From the NCBI GenBank assembly GCA_003550305.1, contig QKYT01000215.1, positions 8,468 to 55,901 of the forward strand: DNA of 47,434 bases, read 5' to 3'. Made by a program: the position numbers and the translations under genes. Source of the stretch: Glomus cerebriforme. Taxonomy: Eukaryota; Glomeromycota; Glomeromycetes; Glomerales; Glomeraceae. This document shows positions 21,800-32,849 of this stretch, piece after piece. The notes under the pieces are model-generated. The model saw only the letters and a program-made list of their open reading frames with translations, was not told the origin of the DNA and ran no database searches. Within the stretch, counting starts at the first letter, position 1, and each line of letters begins with the position of its first letter.

Positions 21800-23307
21800 A
21801 AATCAGGAAATACTAAAACATTGGATATCTGAATATGCTAAAATCAAGCAACTTTTAATTGTAAAACTTTGAATTTTTTATTTATATAAATTTTGCCAGA
21901 TATTTAATAATTGTTTATTGAAATCGAACCAACTGGAACTATATCCAAATTATTAATAATATGTAAAGAAAAAATTAAAAAATAGGAATTTAGTTTTTTT
22001 TTTATATTCAATAATATTATATAAATTAGTTTTTAATTTGTAAATATATTTGACTGTAATTAATAAAATTAATAAAGTATAAATTACATTATACAACTAA
22101 AAAGTGATATACTGTATATAAAATATATAACTAAAATATTTCGCAGATTTATCTAACATTTCTTTCAGAAATTTTTGCAGATTTTATTCTAAATTTTTTT
22201 GCAGATTTTTTGACTCTTGAAGATCTGCACAAATTTTCTTATCTTTTTCCTTCAGCGCACATCAACAGGTTCGCAGAACTGTGCAGTTCTGCACCTTAAA
22301 AATTTTGCTGATATTTGTTTTTAAAGAATTTATAATGAATTTATAGTTACCTACCTTAAATACTTTCTTTAGATTTGATGGCAACTGCTTGACAACTTCT
22401 GATTAATTGTTAATAACTTGGCTGGTTTCTTTTTTAGGTTGAGCTTTAAATAGATATAGGATTTACTTTGAAATATAATTGTTAATAGAAGAGTGAAATG
22501 TCTTTTCTAAGCTTTTCTTTTAGATCATTTATATTATCTTTAATCTGATCCAAGCCAAAAGGAATTTTCTTATCTGTTTTAATTACCTCCATATTATATA
22601 AGATACAAACACCTTTAAAGGCAATGTCGAATTAAAAAATATATTGTATTAGATGTTAGAAATAAAAAAGAGATTCTTATCATAAAAATAACACAATTAT
22701 CAGTGTATATACAAAGTTATCATTTTTGTATGATCATCATGCAGATAAAATTTCATGTGATACTAACAAAACAATATAATAACTTATATCTTAACACATC
22801 CCTTGATATGGTAATAATCTTTTCACTTAATAGTTTGGTAGAGTGAACTACAAAACTGCATAACAAATTATAGCATATACATCCCTTTACTATGTGTAAG
22901 TATTTACTAGTAAGTGAGTTGAATAAGTAGGCCAAATATAAATAACAAATTAAAAATAACTTATTTATTCAGGTTTACTTTAGTAAACAATCATACAGTA
23001 TCATTATATAATAAAAGCTAAAATGTTTATATAAATTCTAACTAACTTATGGTAGGATTCAGAAATTTTTAATTGACGTGAAGAACCTTTATTGCTAGCA
23101 GATCTTATGACTTGTTTTACAATTGATTTTAACTCTATTTGGAAAACCTAATAGTTTTCTTTCATTCTAAGATAAATAATAAAAGTAGTGTTTATTTGAT
23201 GTTTTTCAGCAACAAGCTAGAATTTGCAATACATTTGAAAGATTGTCCATATCAGATTTTTCATGATGGGCTATTATGAAAATTTCAGTTATATGATTTT
23301 TCTCAGG
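21800..23307. other. AT-rich intergenic region after the array
   Basis: At 22140-22300 repeated TGCAGATTTT/GCAGAACTGTGCAG words mirror TGCAGAATTG/TGCAAAATTTGCAG words at about 19692-19730, so the array may sit inside one element, but no target duplication is seen. A 36-codon frame on the minus strand at 22482-22592 (MEVIKTDKKIPFGLDQIKDN) is protein-like in composition but unsupported. Nothing else is recognised. Confidence 0.4.
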
Positions 23308-23733
23308 TATAGTCATCCCCCTCTATAGTCACCCCCTGTATAAGTACAACCTTTGCATAATCACATTAATTTTGGTCCCAATTTTTTATATAGTAAAATA
23401 TCCCTTTTATAGTCATAAATTGATTATAGTCACTATCACAGCAATCATTAGTCCCAAGATAATAGTTAACATATGAAAATTTTCCTTTTTATAGTCACAT
23501 CATATGATCAAACAAATATATTTGAAAAATATATTGTGTGTCTTAAATTAAATTTTTCTTATTAAGTTAATAATCCTTGATATCCTTTTTTTTTACAAAA
23601 TTTTATCTCAAAACATCTTTTTATAATTATAAAAAAAAAAAATAAAAAAAAATGTAAAAATAATTTTCTTTTTTTATAAACATTTATTCTTTAACTTTAT
23701 AAAAATATAATGCTACCTATTCATTTATAAAAA

Positions 23734-25616
23734 ACAAGAAAGACTCGTACTGCTATTANCAATGATATAAAAAAAGAAATATGCGAGTATATGATGTCAA
23801 ATAGTAATGTAAAGCAGGGTGATGTAGCTTTATTTTTTAATACAAAATATAAGGAATTAAATATTGATAGATNAACTATTTCAAAAATATNGCAAAGTCN
23901 TGAAAAGTGGTTAGCTGTTCTTTCTAATTCACAGACTTCATATACATAAAAATTGTTCTATTCAGTTTCCTGAATTTGATAAAACTTTGCAAATTTGGAC
24001 TTCACAAGCAGTAACTGTTGGTCTTTCTTTGACTAACATGATTTTGTAACAAAAAGGATTAGAACTTGCAAAAATGTTAAATATTGGAAAAGATCAAATA
24101 AAATTTACTAATGGTTGGNTGTGNAGGTTTAAACAANNAAATGGACTTCAAAGAGTTAAATTTTCAGGAGAGGCTAATAGTGCTTCCATTGAAACTCTTC
24201 CAAAAGAACATGCACGCTTACATACTCTTTTAGCTAAATATGATAAAGAAGTTATTTATAATGCAGATGAAACAGGACTTTTTTTTTGAATAGAACTTAG
24301 TCAAACATTAAATACTGATGCAATTGCAGGACATAAAATGGTAAATTTTATTATAATACTATTTGATAATTAAATTTTATTTTTAATTTAATTTTTTATT
24401 TTATTTTTAGGATAAAACTNNAGTTTCTGTTTTATTTTNTGCAAATGCTACAGNAACTCATAAAATTCGTCCTTTAGTTATTGGAAAATCATTAAATCTA
24501 AGATGTTTCAAAAATATTAATAAATCATCTCTTCCTGTTATATATCATGCAAATTCAAAGGCTTGGATGAGATCAGATATTTTCATTGAATGGCTTNNNN
24601 NNNNNNNNNNNNNNNNNNNNNNNNNNNNNNNNNNNNNNNNNNNNNNNNNNNNNNNNNNNNNNNNNNNNNNNNNNNNNNNNNNNNNNNNNNNNNNNNNNNN
24701 NNNNNNNNNNNNNNNNNNNNNNNNNNNNNNNNNNNNNNNNNNNNNNNNNNNNNNNNNNNNNNNNNNNNNNNNNNNNNNNNNNNNNNNNNNNNNNNNNNNN
24801 NNNNNNNNNNNNNNNNNNNNNNNNNNNNNNNNNNNNNNNNNNNNNNNNNNNNNNNNNNNNNNNNNNNNNNNNNNNNNNNNNNNNNNNNNNNNNNNNNNNN
24901 NNNNNNNNNNNNNNNNNNNNNNNNNNNNNNNNNNNNNNNNNNNNNNNNNNNNNNNNNNNNNNNNNNNNNNNNNNNNNNNNNNNNNNNNNNNNNNNNNNNN
25001 NNNNNNNNNNNNNNNNNNNNNNNNNNNNNNNNNNNNNNNNNNNNNNNNNNNNNNNNNNNNNNNNNNNNNNNNNNNNNNNNNNNNNNNNNNNNNNNNNNNN
25101 NNNNNNNNNNNNNNNNNNNNNNNNNNNNNNNNNNNNNNNNNNNNNNNNNNNNNNNNNNNNNNNNNNNNNNNNNNNNNNNNNNNNNNNNNNNNNNNNNNNN
25201 NNNNNNNNNNNNNNNNNNNNNNNNNNNNNNNNNNNNNNNNNNNNNNNNNNNNNNNNNNNNNNNNNNNNNNNNNNNNNNNNNNNNNNNNNNNNNNNNNNNN
25301 NNNNNNNNNNNNNNNNNNNNNNNAAGAGTTTCTTACAGAAGAACAAATTATTAATATGATACAATCTGAAAAAAATCAAGATATTGAAGAGAACGATGAT
25401 GAAGATGAAGATGAGGCAATAGAATTGGTATCAGAAAAAAAAGCAATTGATNCGTTAGAAATTTTGATTAATTATTTTGAATAATAAACCAATTCTGAAT
25501 TTAATACTGATGACTTGCGCATTTTTAGAAAGTATTTACGTGTAATTAGAGTGAAAGAAATTGATTCAAAAAAACAAAGTACTCTTGATTTGTTTTTAAA
25601 TNATTGTGGGATGTAA
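23734..25616 (+). pseudogene. pogo/Tigger (DDE_1) transposase relic
   Basis: The N-terminal block (TRKTRTAI, NDIKKEICEYMMSNSNVKQG) is a CENP-B-type helix-turn-helix; the second block (ELAKMLNIGKDQIKFTNGW, RFKQ) is the Tc5-type HTH; YNADETGLFF contains the first catalytic aspartate of the DDE_1 domain, followed by THKIRPLVIGKSLNLRCFKN. The C-terminal end (EEQIINMIQ ... RIFRKYLRVIR ... KKQSTLDLF) is typical of Tigger proteins. A 70-bp intron at 24341-24410 keeps GT..AG. Lesions: frame change near 23945, TAA near 24046, TGA near 24286, TAATAA near 25482. A 727-bp gap removes the middle of the catalytic domain, so its state there is unknown. Confidence 0.8.
24597..25323. other. Assembly gap (N run)
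   Basis: 727 consecutive N inside the transposase. Any open frame through it is meaningless. Single N bases elsewhere occur only in this transposase (from 23759) and in the Tc1 element (35932-36018). Confidence 0.99.
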
Positions 25617-26297
25617 TATTTTTATTTTTATTATAGTTTAATATAATTATACTAATAATCTAATCACAAAGAACATGTTATGCACATGCAAAATGCACTT
25701 ATATAGTGATACGATAAGAGGTAAAATTTCACGTTTGCGTTCACGTTTGCATTTTGTGTAAGTTGAAAAATTTATATAAAGGACTAAAGATCAGAAGGAT
25801 GGGTGGTAAGAGGACTGAAAGAAGGATTTAGTTAAAGTTTTTTTCAAAAAAAAATGTTCTTTTAAAGTTAATTTTATATTAAATAAAATACTTTATATGA
25901 TATAATGAATATATGTTTTTAGGAACTTTTTTTTGTTTTTTTTTAATAAAATAAAAAATCTTTTAATATAATCATACCAATATGAAAATTTATTATATAT
26001 GTGATTATATAACAAAAATCCTTTTTATAAGAACATCTCACTATAATCATAGTGTTTAATGATCCCGAAGGGTGTGATTATAGAGAGAGACGACTATATC
26101 AATAAAACATATGTATAGCATTTGTATAGCCTATTTGTCATATTTTACATAATAATGATTGGACGTTGTAAAATTGTACATGTATCTATCTTTATGACAT
26201 CATCATGATAATTAGTTACTTATTGAAATGAGTGACATGAATACACTAACTCTTCCTAACTCTTATTATGGAATACTTTCACTCTATGCCTGTATAA

Positions 26298-28075
26298 GAG
26301 TAGACTTGTGATAAAGTCTACAAGTATTATTTGACTCATGGCAAAGATACTGGAGAAGTATTGGAAGATATTAAGAAGGACTTAAATTTATTTAAAAATA
26401 TTTGTGACAATTCTGTTAAGCTTAACCAAGTTGATAAAATCTTCAAAAATTGGCAGATGAGTAAATCAATTTTAATTGTGAAAATGTTGAACAGTTACAA
26501 TCTGTATATATAAAGTTTTTTGAAATTTTCCTGTTTAAAGTCTGCTTGCTCTGGAGGAGGAATAAACTATATACCTTTCTTAAACAATCAAAAAACTTGT
26601 CTTAACTAAAGTAATAGAAGTTTGAATTCTTATAGTGGTCTTGTTCTATGTCTCTATTTGCTATATATCAAGTTTTTTGAAATTTTCCTGTTTAAGGTCT
26701 GCTTACTCTGAAGGAGAAGCAAGCTATGTACCTTTCTTAAACAATCAAAAAACTTGTTTTAGTTAAAGTAATAGAAATTTGAATCGCTTATAGTGATCTT
26801 ATTTTATGTCTTTATTTGATTCTTTATTTGAAGAAGTGAAAGCAAAGAGAGAGCAGAACCTAAAAAAGGATGATGAACCTAAACCTATTTTAGCAGATAT
26901 AGAAAGCAGAAATAATTATGACAAATAACCAAAGAACTAACTGAAACGGAACTATTGCTAGAGTAATAGAAGTTTGAATCGTGAATAGTGGTTTTGTTCT
27001 ATATCTCTATTTGCTATATATCAAGTTTTTTGAAATTTTTCTGTTTAAGGTTTACTTGCTCTGGAGAAGGAGCAAGCTATGTACCTTTCTTAAACAGTCA
27101 AAAAACTTGTCTTAGCTAGAGTAATAGAAGTTTGAATCATTTATAGTGGTCTTGTTCTATGTCTCTATTTGTTAGAGTAATAGAAGTTTGAATTGCGAAT
27201 AGTAGTCTTATTCTATATCTCTATTTGCTAGGATAATAGAAGTTTGAATCGCGAATAGTGGTCTTGTTCTATAGTATCCAGATTAATAAACTGTGTGCAA
27301 ATTTTCTTGATTAATCTTGATTAACCCCACCTCCCTTTTATTTTTTTAGGCATGAAAAAGAACCATTAAGAAAAACATTAAGAGAAATAAATGCAAAATC
27401 AGTAATGACTGGACTCCTAAAAAAAGATTATGTGTCACTCAATCTGGTAGTAGTTTTGCACAATCCCTATATTTAGATTTAAATTTAAAGTTAGATTTAC
27501 GTAAAAGGCTACAACCTATCATACCTGATTCTAAATTGATAGAAGATACAACTAATAATAGGCCTTCTTTACGTTCAGTTCATGATTATTATTATGATGA
27601 AAAGCCTTCAACAACTTCCGCTGAATTTTGGGATTATCATTATGATGAAAAATGTCCAACAACTTCTGCCAAATTTTGGGATTATCATTATGAACAACCC
27701 AGTCTGAATCAATATTATGGATGTGATTATGATGATTAAAAATATAATGACTAAAGATATGACAATAGGAAGTATGACAACTGGAAATATGATGACAGGA
27801 AGTATGATAACCAGAAATATGATGACAGGAATTATGATAACTGGAAATATAATGATAGGAAGTATGACAACCAGAAATATGATGACAGGAAGTATGATAA
27901 CTGTGATAGAGATAACAGTGTACCACCATCAAATGGTCCTATGGGAATGCTACCTAATTCTCAACAATCTGGATCGAAACTTTTTTTTGCAGATTATGAA
28001 GCTCACATCATCACATTAAAATATCATAATCATCTGACTATAAAAAGAAAGAAACAAAAAAAATATGAAAAAAAA
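26298..28075 (+). pseudogene. Decayed multi-exon gene with KYDNR/WKYDD repeats
   Basis: Three protein-like blocks lie in order on the plus strand. 26298-26513: TCDKVYKYYLTHGKDTGEVL and on, ending YNLYI-stop. 26806-26928: 40 codons, MSLFDSLFEEVKAKREQNLK onward. 27360-28075, after a TTTTTTTAG acceptor: KRNKCKISNDWTPKKRLCVT, two copies of DEKxPTTSAxFWDYHYD, then an array of 15-bp units coding K-Y-D-(N/D)-(R/W/Q) about ten times, ending SGSKLFFADYEAHII and a basic tail. Two in-frame TAA codons (about 27737 and 27752) break the repeat domain and an upstream frame change is needed. I do not recognise the family. Joining the three blocks into one gene is inference from order and spacing. Confidence 0.4.
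26514..27290. repeat. 156-bp tandem repeats able to form hairpins
   Basis: Full units start at 26514, 26670 and 27024 (AGTTTTTTGAAATTTT), with the first two exactly 156 bp apart. Half-units (AGTAATAGAAGTTTGAATCG) recur near 26960, 27175 and 27230. In each full unit the start CAAGTTTTTTGA..TGTTTAAG pairs with CTTAAACA.TCAAAAAACTTG about 70 bp later (26668-26696 with 26736-26756 in unit 2). The repeats sit between exon-like blocks of the decayed gene, as if an intron had expanded. Confidence 0.8.
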
Positions 28076-28130
28076 TGAAGAAAAAAAACAAACCAGGTAA
28101 AAATTACTAACCAAAAATGGTTAATATAAA

Positions 28131-28222
28131 TAGGTGAAATTTAAAATATAAAAAAAATGCATTATAAAAATCAAGGTAAAATTCACCACCTGGTGAATTT
28201 CTATTAAATTCACCCCCGGTGA
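28131..28222. repeat. AATTCACC/GGTGAATT palindrome pair
   Basis: Two adjacent palindromes, AAATTCACCACCTGGTGAATTT and AAATTCACC-CCC-GGTGAATT (each split here for clarity), with a further GGTGAAATTT at about 28134. This looks like the end structure of a small foldback element; no target duplication was identified. Confidence 0.5.
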
Positions 28223-28488
28223 ATTATTTGCAAATTAACCTCTAGTGACTGTCAAATAAATTCTTATATTTTATTATTTATCAATTATCATTATTATATT
28301 ATTTTAATTTTGATAATAAAAAAATGAAATTATTTACTAAATATTATGATAATACAAAACAATTATTCTATCTCAAGCAATTATTTTTTCTGCATTTACT
28401 ATATTTTATGAATATACTTATAACCAAAGGCCCAGTATCTTATAAATTAGTTTAAATGCTAAAACTCTAATTAAAACATATAAAGAGT

Positions 28489-28572
28489 ATTGCCAAAATG
28501 CCAAATAGTTTTGGCAAGTTTTGGCAGTTTTGCATACACTATTCTGCCAAAACTTTCTAGTTTTGGCAAGCA
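28489..28572. repeat. GCCAAAA/TTTTGGC inverted repeat cluster
   Basis: TTGCCAAAATGCCAAATAG, GTTTTGGCAAGTTTTGGCAG, CTGCCAAAAC and AGTTTTGGCAAGC occur within 85 bp and can pair as a hairpin around TTTTGCATACACTATT. Probably a short MITE relic. Confidence 0.6.
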
Positions 28573-28593
28573 ACCTTACTTACAAGATTTTAT

Positions 28594-28985
28594 AAATTAG
28601 CTTCCCAAGATTGAAGCAGTTATGAAAAAACTTCAGGAACTATATAAAAGAGTATACAATAGAAAATATGGTGGATTTATGTATAAGGTTTGTTAATGTT
28701 ATTATACTAATTAATGAACTGGGATGGATAGCAAATTTATATACTTCATTTTCACACAATAGATTGTGATTCAAGTTAAAAGGAAGAGGAAGTTTTTGCT
28801 TTGAAAAATGCAAAAATGCGTGAAAAAAATAAATAAGAAATATTTAGATGATGAATTCGCAAAAAGCCTTAGAATTTTATTCGAAGGATCTAATGAAAAA
28901 ATATTAATGGATAATATAGATGAAAAAATGCTCAAAGAAGATTTATGAATACATTATTTAATGGATTTACAATCTTATCTTATAA
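28594..28985 (+). pseudogene. Degraded paralogue of the 43.7-kb nuclease-like gene
   Basis: 28594-28690 aligns with exon 2 of the gene at 43744-46315, including its splice borders: FINQLP..., then KYGGFMYKV against KYGKSIYKV, with AAATTAG/CTTCCC at the acceptor and TATAAG/GTTTG at the donor. After an intron, AATAGATTGTGATTCAAGT at about 28760 matches exon 3 (AATAGACTATAGTGCATGT), here with an in-frame TGA. A further protein-like stretch (KKYLDDEFAKSLRILFEG) follows to about 28985 without a match in the intact gene. Exon 1 is missing. Position and exon order show descent from a complete gene copy rather than from a retroposed cDNA. Confidence 0.65.
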
Positions 28986-28989
28986 TAGA

Positions 28990-31313
28990 ATCTATTAAAA
29001 CATAAATTTTTTTTTTGGTATTAACATTCCTGAAGCTTTCTATAGCTATCAGACCAAAATCCTTAAGTACCATAAAATCTCGACATAAGTTTAGTATGAT
29101 TGTTCTTAGGTTATAATTTTTATATGATTTAATTATTATTATTATACAGCCCTATAGAATCATGCTGATTTTATTTAACCTATATTTTAATTATTATACA
29201 ATATTGAAGATCAAAAGTTTATTTGCATATAATATTGATTTGTTTACATACAATATTGAACTATTTGCATATAATATTGATATATTAATAAAATACTAAG
29301 AATTTTTAAAGCAATTGACAATTTTTTCATTAGAATTTCTATTTTAAAATTTTTAATTTTTTATTAACTCGTTAATTTTGTAATAAAATAGTGCGCATTA
29401 ATTACTAAAATCCTACTATTTATCAAATTAACTAAATTATTTGTATTCATAGTAATTTCTAAGTTAGTATTGTTAGAATCAATTTCTTGTAATAGTTCGT
29501 ATAAATTATTCTTCTGCATTGAAGAGTTGTTAGATATTTCTTTTGAATCATTGTATTTTGATGTTTCTAACATTTTTTTTCAAATTGTCACTTGAAATCT
29601 TATTTAGAAAATTATAAAGATAATTTGTATAAATAAAATTTACTATTACTGTAAACTTACTAAAGTTTTCTCATAAATTCTGTTATTTTCACGTAGTATA
29701 TTAAAGAGTAATAATAAAGAAAATTTATTTGATGAGAGAAATAATAAAAGGAAACATGAAAAAAAATATAATAAGAAGAAAAAAGGTTATTGTTAAATAA
29801 TCTTTAATAGACTTTTATAAAGCATGATCTGCATTAGCCGTATAATAATATAGATATTGTATGGTGGTATTTCATTTGTTAATGTTATTTTGTAATGTTA
29901 ACCTATATAAATGCATACCGTACAATATCCATTAAATACTGTATATTTTATTCTCTTATTATTATATAGACCTGCGTATTGGGGTATTCTCGATTTGACA
30001 AATGAAAGCCTGCACAGATGTAACTATTTTACAGAAATTGACATGAAGGAGTTGAATCAAGAATTCAGTTCTTAAATTGTATTAGATAGATTGATACATC
30101 TGCTAAAGAAAATCTTCAGAAATACTTTAATAATAATTGTCAAAAAATTTATGATAAAAAATTTGAAAAGTTAGATGCCAATATACAATTTATAAAAAAT
30201 AATATGTATTCCTTCCAGAGAACATTGATGGAAGAAAAACTCAAAATAAGCTTATCGTTTTCTTTATTTTGAGATATTTTTATACCTGATTACATAAAAG
30301 ATGTTTGGTAATTTTTTTATTTACATTAATTTTTGGTGAGACTATTAAAAATATTTAATAATGAATAACTTTTTCATATATAGGGGAGAGACACAAGTTC
30401 TGGTGATGAATGATGCTTGAAATGAAAAGCAAAATCTATTCCAAAGGGCCCATAGTTAATATAAAATATGTCTTAATCAAGATATTAAATAAGTTTAAAG
30501 TTGTTTACAGAGAAGTTTTAGGAGGATTAGGTCCATTTGGACCTTTAGCTTATCACAATAAATGATTTCTTGATAAAGTAAAGTTAATGGTCACAATGTG
30601 AGATAGTCTTAATAATTTACTAAAAAAATACAAATACATCTCAGATAAGCAACACACAGACATAATCATCTATAGTTAGCTTCAAGTCAGTAAATCCTAA
30701 AACAGATACTTTATTTGATATGAATTTTAATTAAATTAAATTCATATATGTTGAACAATGTAGAAATGAAACTTAGCTTCTATGCTTTAAACTGGATTGG
30801 AGATAGTTTATACAGGTTCAGATTACTCAACCAGTATATTATACCTTTAGACAAAATGATTATAATTTGATCAAAGATGCTTATTGTATCATTAAAACAC
30901 TTGAGGTAAGGCTATTATTTTTTATTTAGTGGCCAATCAAATAAGTGTTCATGATTAATATAGATTAAATTGCTACAAACTAAAATGGTGGTAAGAAACT
31001 TACTTTTAAACAACATGAAAGAAAAATAATGCTAAATGGCAACTAAAAATGAACCAAAGTAAATTTAAACTATATACCTATCAAATGAAAATAAATTTGT
31101 GGAATATGCTCAAGTTGTAAATTTCTTTTTTGTTATTTCTTGCTGTTCTTAGAATAAAATTTGTAAGATGCATAGTAGTAATTTTATAGTAAAAAATAAA
31201 TACAAATAATTATGTATAGTGTACAAACTTTATTTATAAACAAATACCATTTATTATATAATAATGCATATTTTACATTCTTTTTTTATTCTGATACATG
31301 CCAGAAATAGGAA
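28990..31313. other. AT-rich region with fragments only
   Basis: The minus strand at 29364-29573 has a 69-codon frame (MLETSKYNDSKEISNNSSMQ, NNLYELLQEIDSNN) of plausible composition but no known family. At 29853-29934 a short inverted repeat (GATATTGTATGGT / ACCGTACAATATC) flanks a T-rich loop. At 29975-30560 several short protein-like stretches with stops in all frames look like an old exon relic. No intact gene is seen. Confidence 0.4.
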
Positions 31314-31315
31314 TA

Positions 31316-32314
31316 CAGTCGTTCCTCCATATAATCACTTCCTTTATAGTTACAATTCCCTTTAATCACATCATTTGTCAGTCCCGATCTTATTATATAT
31401 AAAAATCCTCCTTTATAGTCACAAATGCCCTATAATCACTATCACACCAAATTGCTATCCCAATTAAATAGTAATCATATAAAAAATTCCTTCTTTATAA
31501 TCACCAGCCAATTATATTAGTATAATACGAACTTATAAAAATACCTTAAATCAAGTAATTAGAGCTCCAAACGATTCCAATTTAGTTCTTTTCTGATTGG
31601 TCAGAATTAAAAAACATTAATAATTCATCATCCTGTGATCGTAAGAGGACAAAACATAGCTTGTTGGAATCGTCTCATCGAGATGCATCTAATGGTAGTA
31701 AAACCGCATCTCTAGCAGATAAAATTTTAGGTTTTTATTTTTTTGAAAAATTAGATTTTCATTTATTGGTGCTAGGGATGCGATTTTACTACCATTAGAT
31801 GCGTCTCGATGAAATGATTCCAACAAGCTATACTTTGTCCTTTTATGATCATAGGATGATAAATTATTAATATTTTTTGATTCTGATCAATTAAAAAAGA
31901 ACTGAAAATTGGAACTGAACTGGACTGTTTGGAGCTCTACAAGTAATACAAATTATAAAAATCCTTTAAATAAAGTAATACTAACATGTAACTATTTATT
32001 CACATAATACAAAAAATTATTTTAATATATAATAAATTTCCTATAATATAAAATTTCTATCTTTTTATTATTTTTCTTCGTTAAAATGTAAATTTTTTTC
32101 TAAAAAAAATTTTGTAATTTTAAATAATTACCATTATTAATATTAGTAATATTCTTTACATTTTGTAGTGGAAAGTTTTTTTACAAAAAAAAAATTATAA
32201 TCACATTTTTTATATACATGTGATTATAAAACAAAAACCTTACTATAAGCACACTTCTTTATAATCATAGCATTTACTGGTTCTGAGAGATGTGATTATA
32301 AAGGAGGTTGACTG
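31316..32314. mobile_element. Non-autonomous pogo-type element (MITE), split by a hAT MITE
   Basis: Begins CAGTCGTTCCTCCATATAATCAC (spread over 31316-31338) and ends with the complement GTGATTATAAAGGAGGTTGACTG at 32314, flanked by TA at 31314-31315 and 32315-32316. Its first 200 bp follow the left end of the Tigger element at 23310 word for word in order (CTTTATAGTCAC, CACTATCACA, AGTCCC/GTCCC), so it is an internally deleted relative. Without the nested 380-bp element and its duplication the original was 611 bp. No ORF. Confidence 0.88.
31560..31939. mobile_element. hAT-type foldback MITE with perfect 8-bp TSD
   Basis: Terminal repeats TAGAGCTCCAAAC and GTTTGGAGCTCTA bound 380 bp; CAAGTAAT is duplicated perfectly at 31552-31559 and 31940-31947. 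An 8-bp duplication and a TAGAG terminus fit the hAT superfamily (termini YARNG). The arms are inverted over almost the whole length around a T-rich centre near 31735-31760, with a core of CATCTAATGGTAGTAAAA. Non-coding. Inserted into the pogo-type element, so younger than it. Confidence 0.9.
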
Positions 32315-32849
32315 TATATTAATACTTTATTTATAAAATAAAAAACATTACCAGAACAACTGATACATAAAATTGCAAATATATTACTTTACATGATATG
32401 AATAAAAAATACTATTTTTTGGCTATAAGATAATCTGCTAAATTTATTCTTAGTTTTTGATCATCTGTTAACAAAGATAATGATTATAAGATTGTAAGAA
32501 TAATGCTAATTAGATTTTAGCTATAATATTATGCAAAGCACCTTTTGGCTAAGTTACTTACACAGCTTCTTAATATAGTTTTCAAGTTCTAACTTGTCTT
32601 AATGGCATTTCATATTCCTTAAATTCCCATCTGGTTAGCTTGAAAAATGAATGACTGGTGATTTTTTCATTACAAAATTTCATAAAAAAGTTATTATCAA
32701 GTTTTAGGCCTTTTGATTTGCAAAAAACTGATAAGTCTTTCAGTATTTTATCTTTTTAACTTATTAGCTAAAGTGAAGGTAAAAGACATCTTGCTTTCCT
32801 AAATACAAGAGTCCATTATGAGAAAAACTTGCTTCTATATATACATAAT

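Larger units (their letters stand above)
23310..26096 (+). mobile_element. pogo/Tigger-type DNA transposon with TIRs and TA duplication
   Basis: Terminal repeats TAGTCATCCCCCTCTATAGTCAC (split by small changes) at 23310 and GTGATTATAGAGAGAGACGACTA ending at 26096 are imperfect complements, flanked by TA at 23308-23309 and 26097-26098. Related elements here start CAGTC, so both outermost bases appear to have gone C to T and G to A. Subterminal (C)TTTATAGTCAC words recur several times inside each end, likely transposase-binding sites. The element carries the transposase relic at 23734-25616. Confidence 0.85.

Noticed and set aside
19692..22292. Terminal inverted repeats enclosing the intron-like array as one transposon
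   Set aside because: TGCAGAATTG and the complement of CAGTTCTGCA are only loosely similar and no target duplication could be found; left as a remark.
22482..22592. 36-codon minus-strand ORF as a gene
   Set aside because: Too short, no splice partners and no recognised family; kept only as a note in the intergenic entry.
24567..25484. Long ORFs through the N run
   Set aside because: The frames are open only because the assembly gap has no defined bases; only the ends carry transposase sequence.
26940..27280. GTTTGAATCG words in the 156-bp repeats resemble a tRNA B box, suggesting a tRNA-derived SINE
   Set aside because: No matching A box or cloverleaf could be drawn at the right distance; the word is simply part of the repeat unit.
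26514..27290. CRISPR-like repeat array
   Set aside because: Units are 156 bp tandem copies without short unique spacers, and the host is a eukaryote.
27552..27932. 126-codon histidine/tyrosine/serine-rich ORF on the minus strand
   Set aside because: It is the antisense of the KYDNR and FWDYHYD repeats; the periodic DNA repeat keeps several frames open by chance.
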